From contig DASZMV010000032.1 of NCBI GenBank assembly GCA_035551675.1, positions 28,417-92,416 on the forward strand: 64,000 nt of DNA. The letters run 5' to 3'. Position 1 is the first letter of the stretch; each line of letters opens with the position of its first letter. The position numbers were made by a program, and so were the translations under genes. This DNA is from JAFECT01 sp035551675 (lineage in GTDB: Bacteria; Pseudomonadota; Alphaproteobacteria; Caulobacterales; Caulobacteraceae). The notes under the pieces were generated by a model that saw nothing but the letters and a program-made list of their open reading frames with translations, was not told where the DNA came from and did not search any database. This document shows positions 63,939 to 64,000 of this stretch, piece by piece.

Positions 63939-64000
63939 CTGCTGGGTCCTCGACGGCGCGCGGCTGACCGCCGCACGCCGCCAAGGATGACGGCTGATTT
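63939..64000 (+). repeat. Third copy of the dispersed GCTGGGTCCTCG...AGGATGACG repeat
   Basis: GCTGGGTCCTCG begins at 63941 and AAGGATGACGG is at 63983-63993, with a GC-rich middle as in 4898-4959. It runs to the window edge. Upstream of uvrB and outside any gene. Confidence 0.7.

Overview
This is a chromosomal segment of a GC-rich alphaproteobacterium, most likely a member of the Caulobacteraceae (Caulobacter/Phenylobacterium type). The assignment is by inference. It rests on a TipF-like degenerate EAL protein, a CtpA-like phosphatase beside msbA, a large TonB-dependent receptor, the alphaproteobacterial small families DUF2093 and DUF4170, and the lipid A gene order. No tRNA, rRNA, CRISPR array, insertion sequence or plasmid replication gene was seen.

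0-28 kb is ordinary chromosome. It holds tipF-like, an SDR oxidoreductase overlapping an LpxL-type acyltransferase, a response regulator, an M23 peptidase with DUF2093, xseA, purD and an L,D-transpeptidase. A tightly overlapped operon msbA - DUF374 acyltransferase - waaA - lpxK (13.7 to 9.0 kb, minus strand) builds and exports the lipid A/Kdo core. Its usual alphaproteobacterial partners pmbA - cysQ - DUF4170 lie further up the minus strand (21.6 to 19.3 kb). Between the two halves sits a plus-strand block: phosphatase, SnoaL-like protein, a small unknown protein, a MarR-type regulator and a TonB receptor. Two matching palindromic promoters in this block suggest autoregulation by the MarR protein. 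MAPEG, ubiD, GNAT, an aldo/keto reductase operon with a frameshifted YdeI-family gene, a YkgJ-type protein and glutathione peroxidase follow.

28.4-49.9 kb is one gene of 7190 codons. It encodes a signal peptide, 76 IPT/TIG repeats by hand count, an Ig-like module and a C-terminal autotransporter beta-barrel: a giant surface adhesin of about 0.7 MDa. Within the array a seven-repeat unit of about 1.84 kb is repeated three times, and a former C-terminal junction appears to be preserved inside it.

50-58.8 kb is accessory in character. It contains a flavin amine oxidase, an APC permease, several small exported proteins (including a Kazal inhibitor and a CARDB-like protein), unknown genes, a duplicated gene fragment and several intergenic repeats.

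58.8-61.4 kb is a small defence island. A close DpnI homologue (cleaves Gm6ATC) lies next to a translationally coupled, AT-richer DUF262-HEPN gene pair. uvrB closes the window. A dispersed repeat is found twice, inverted, after xseA and again at the right edge.
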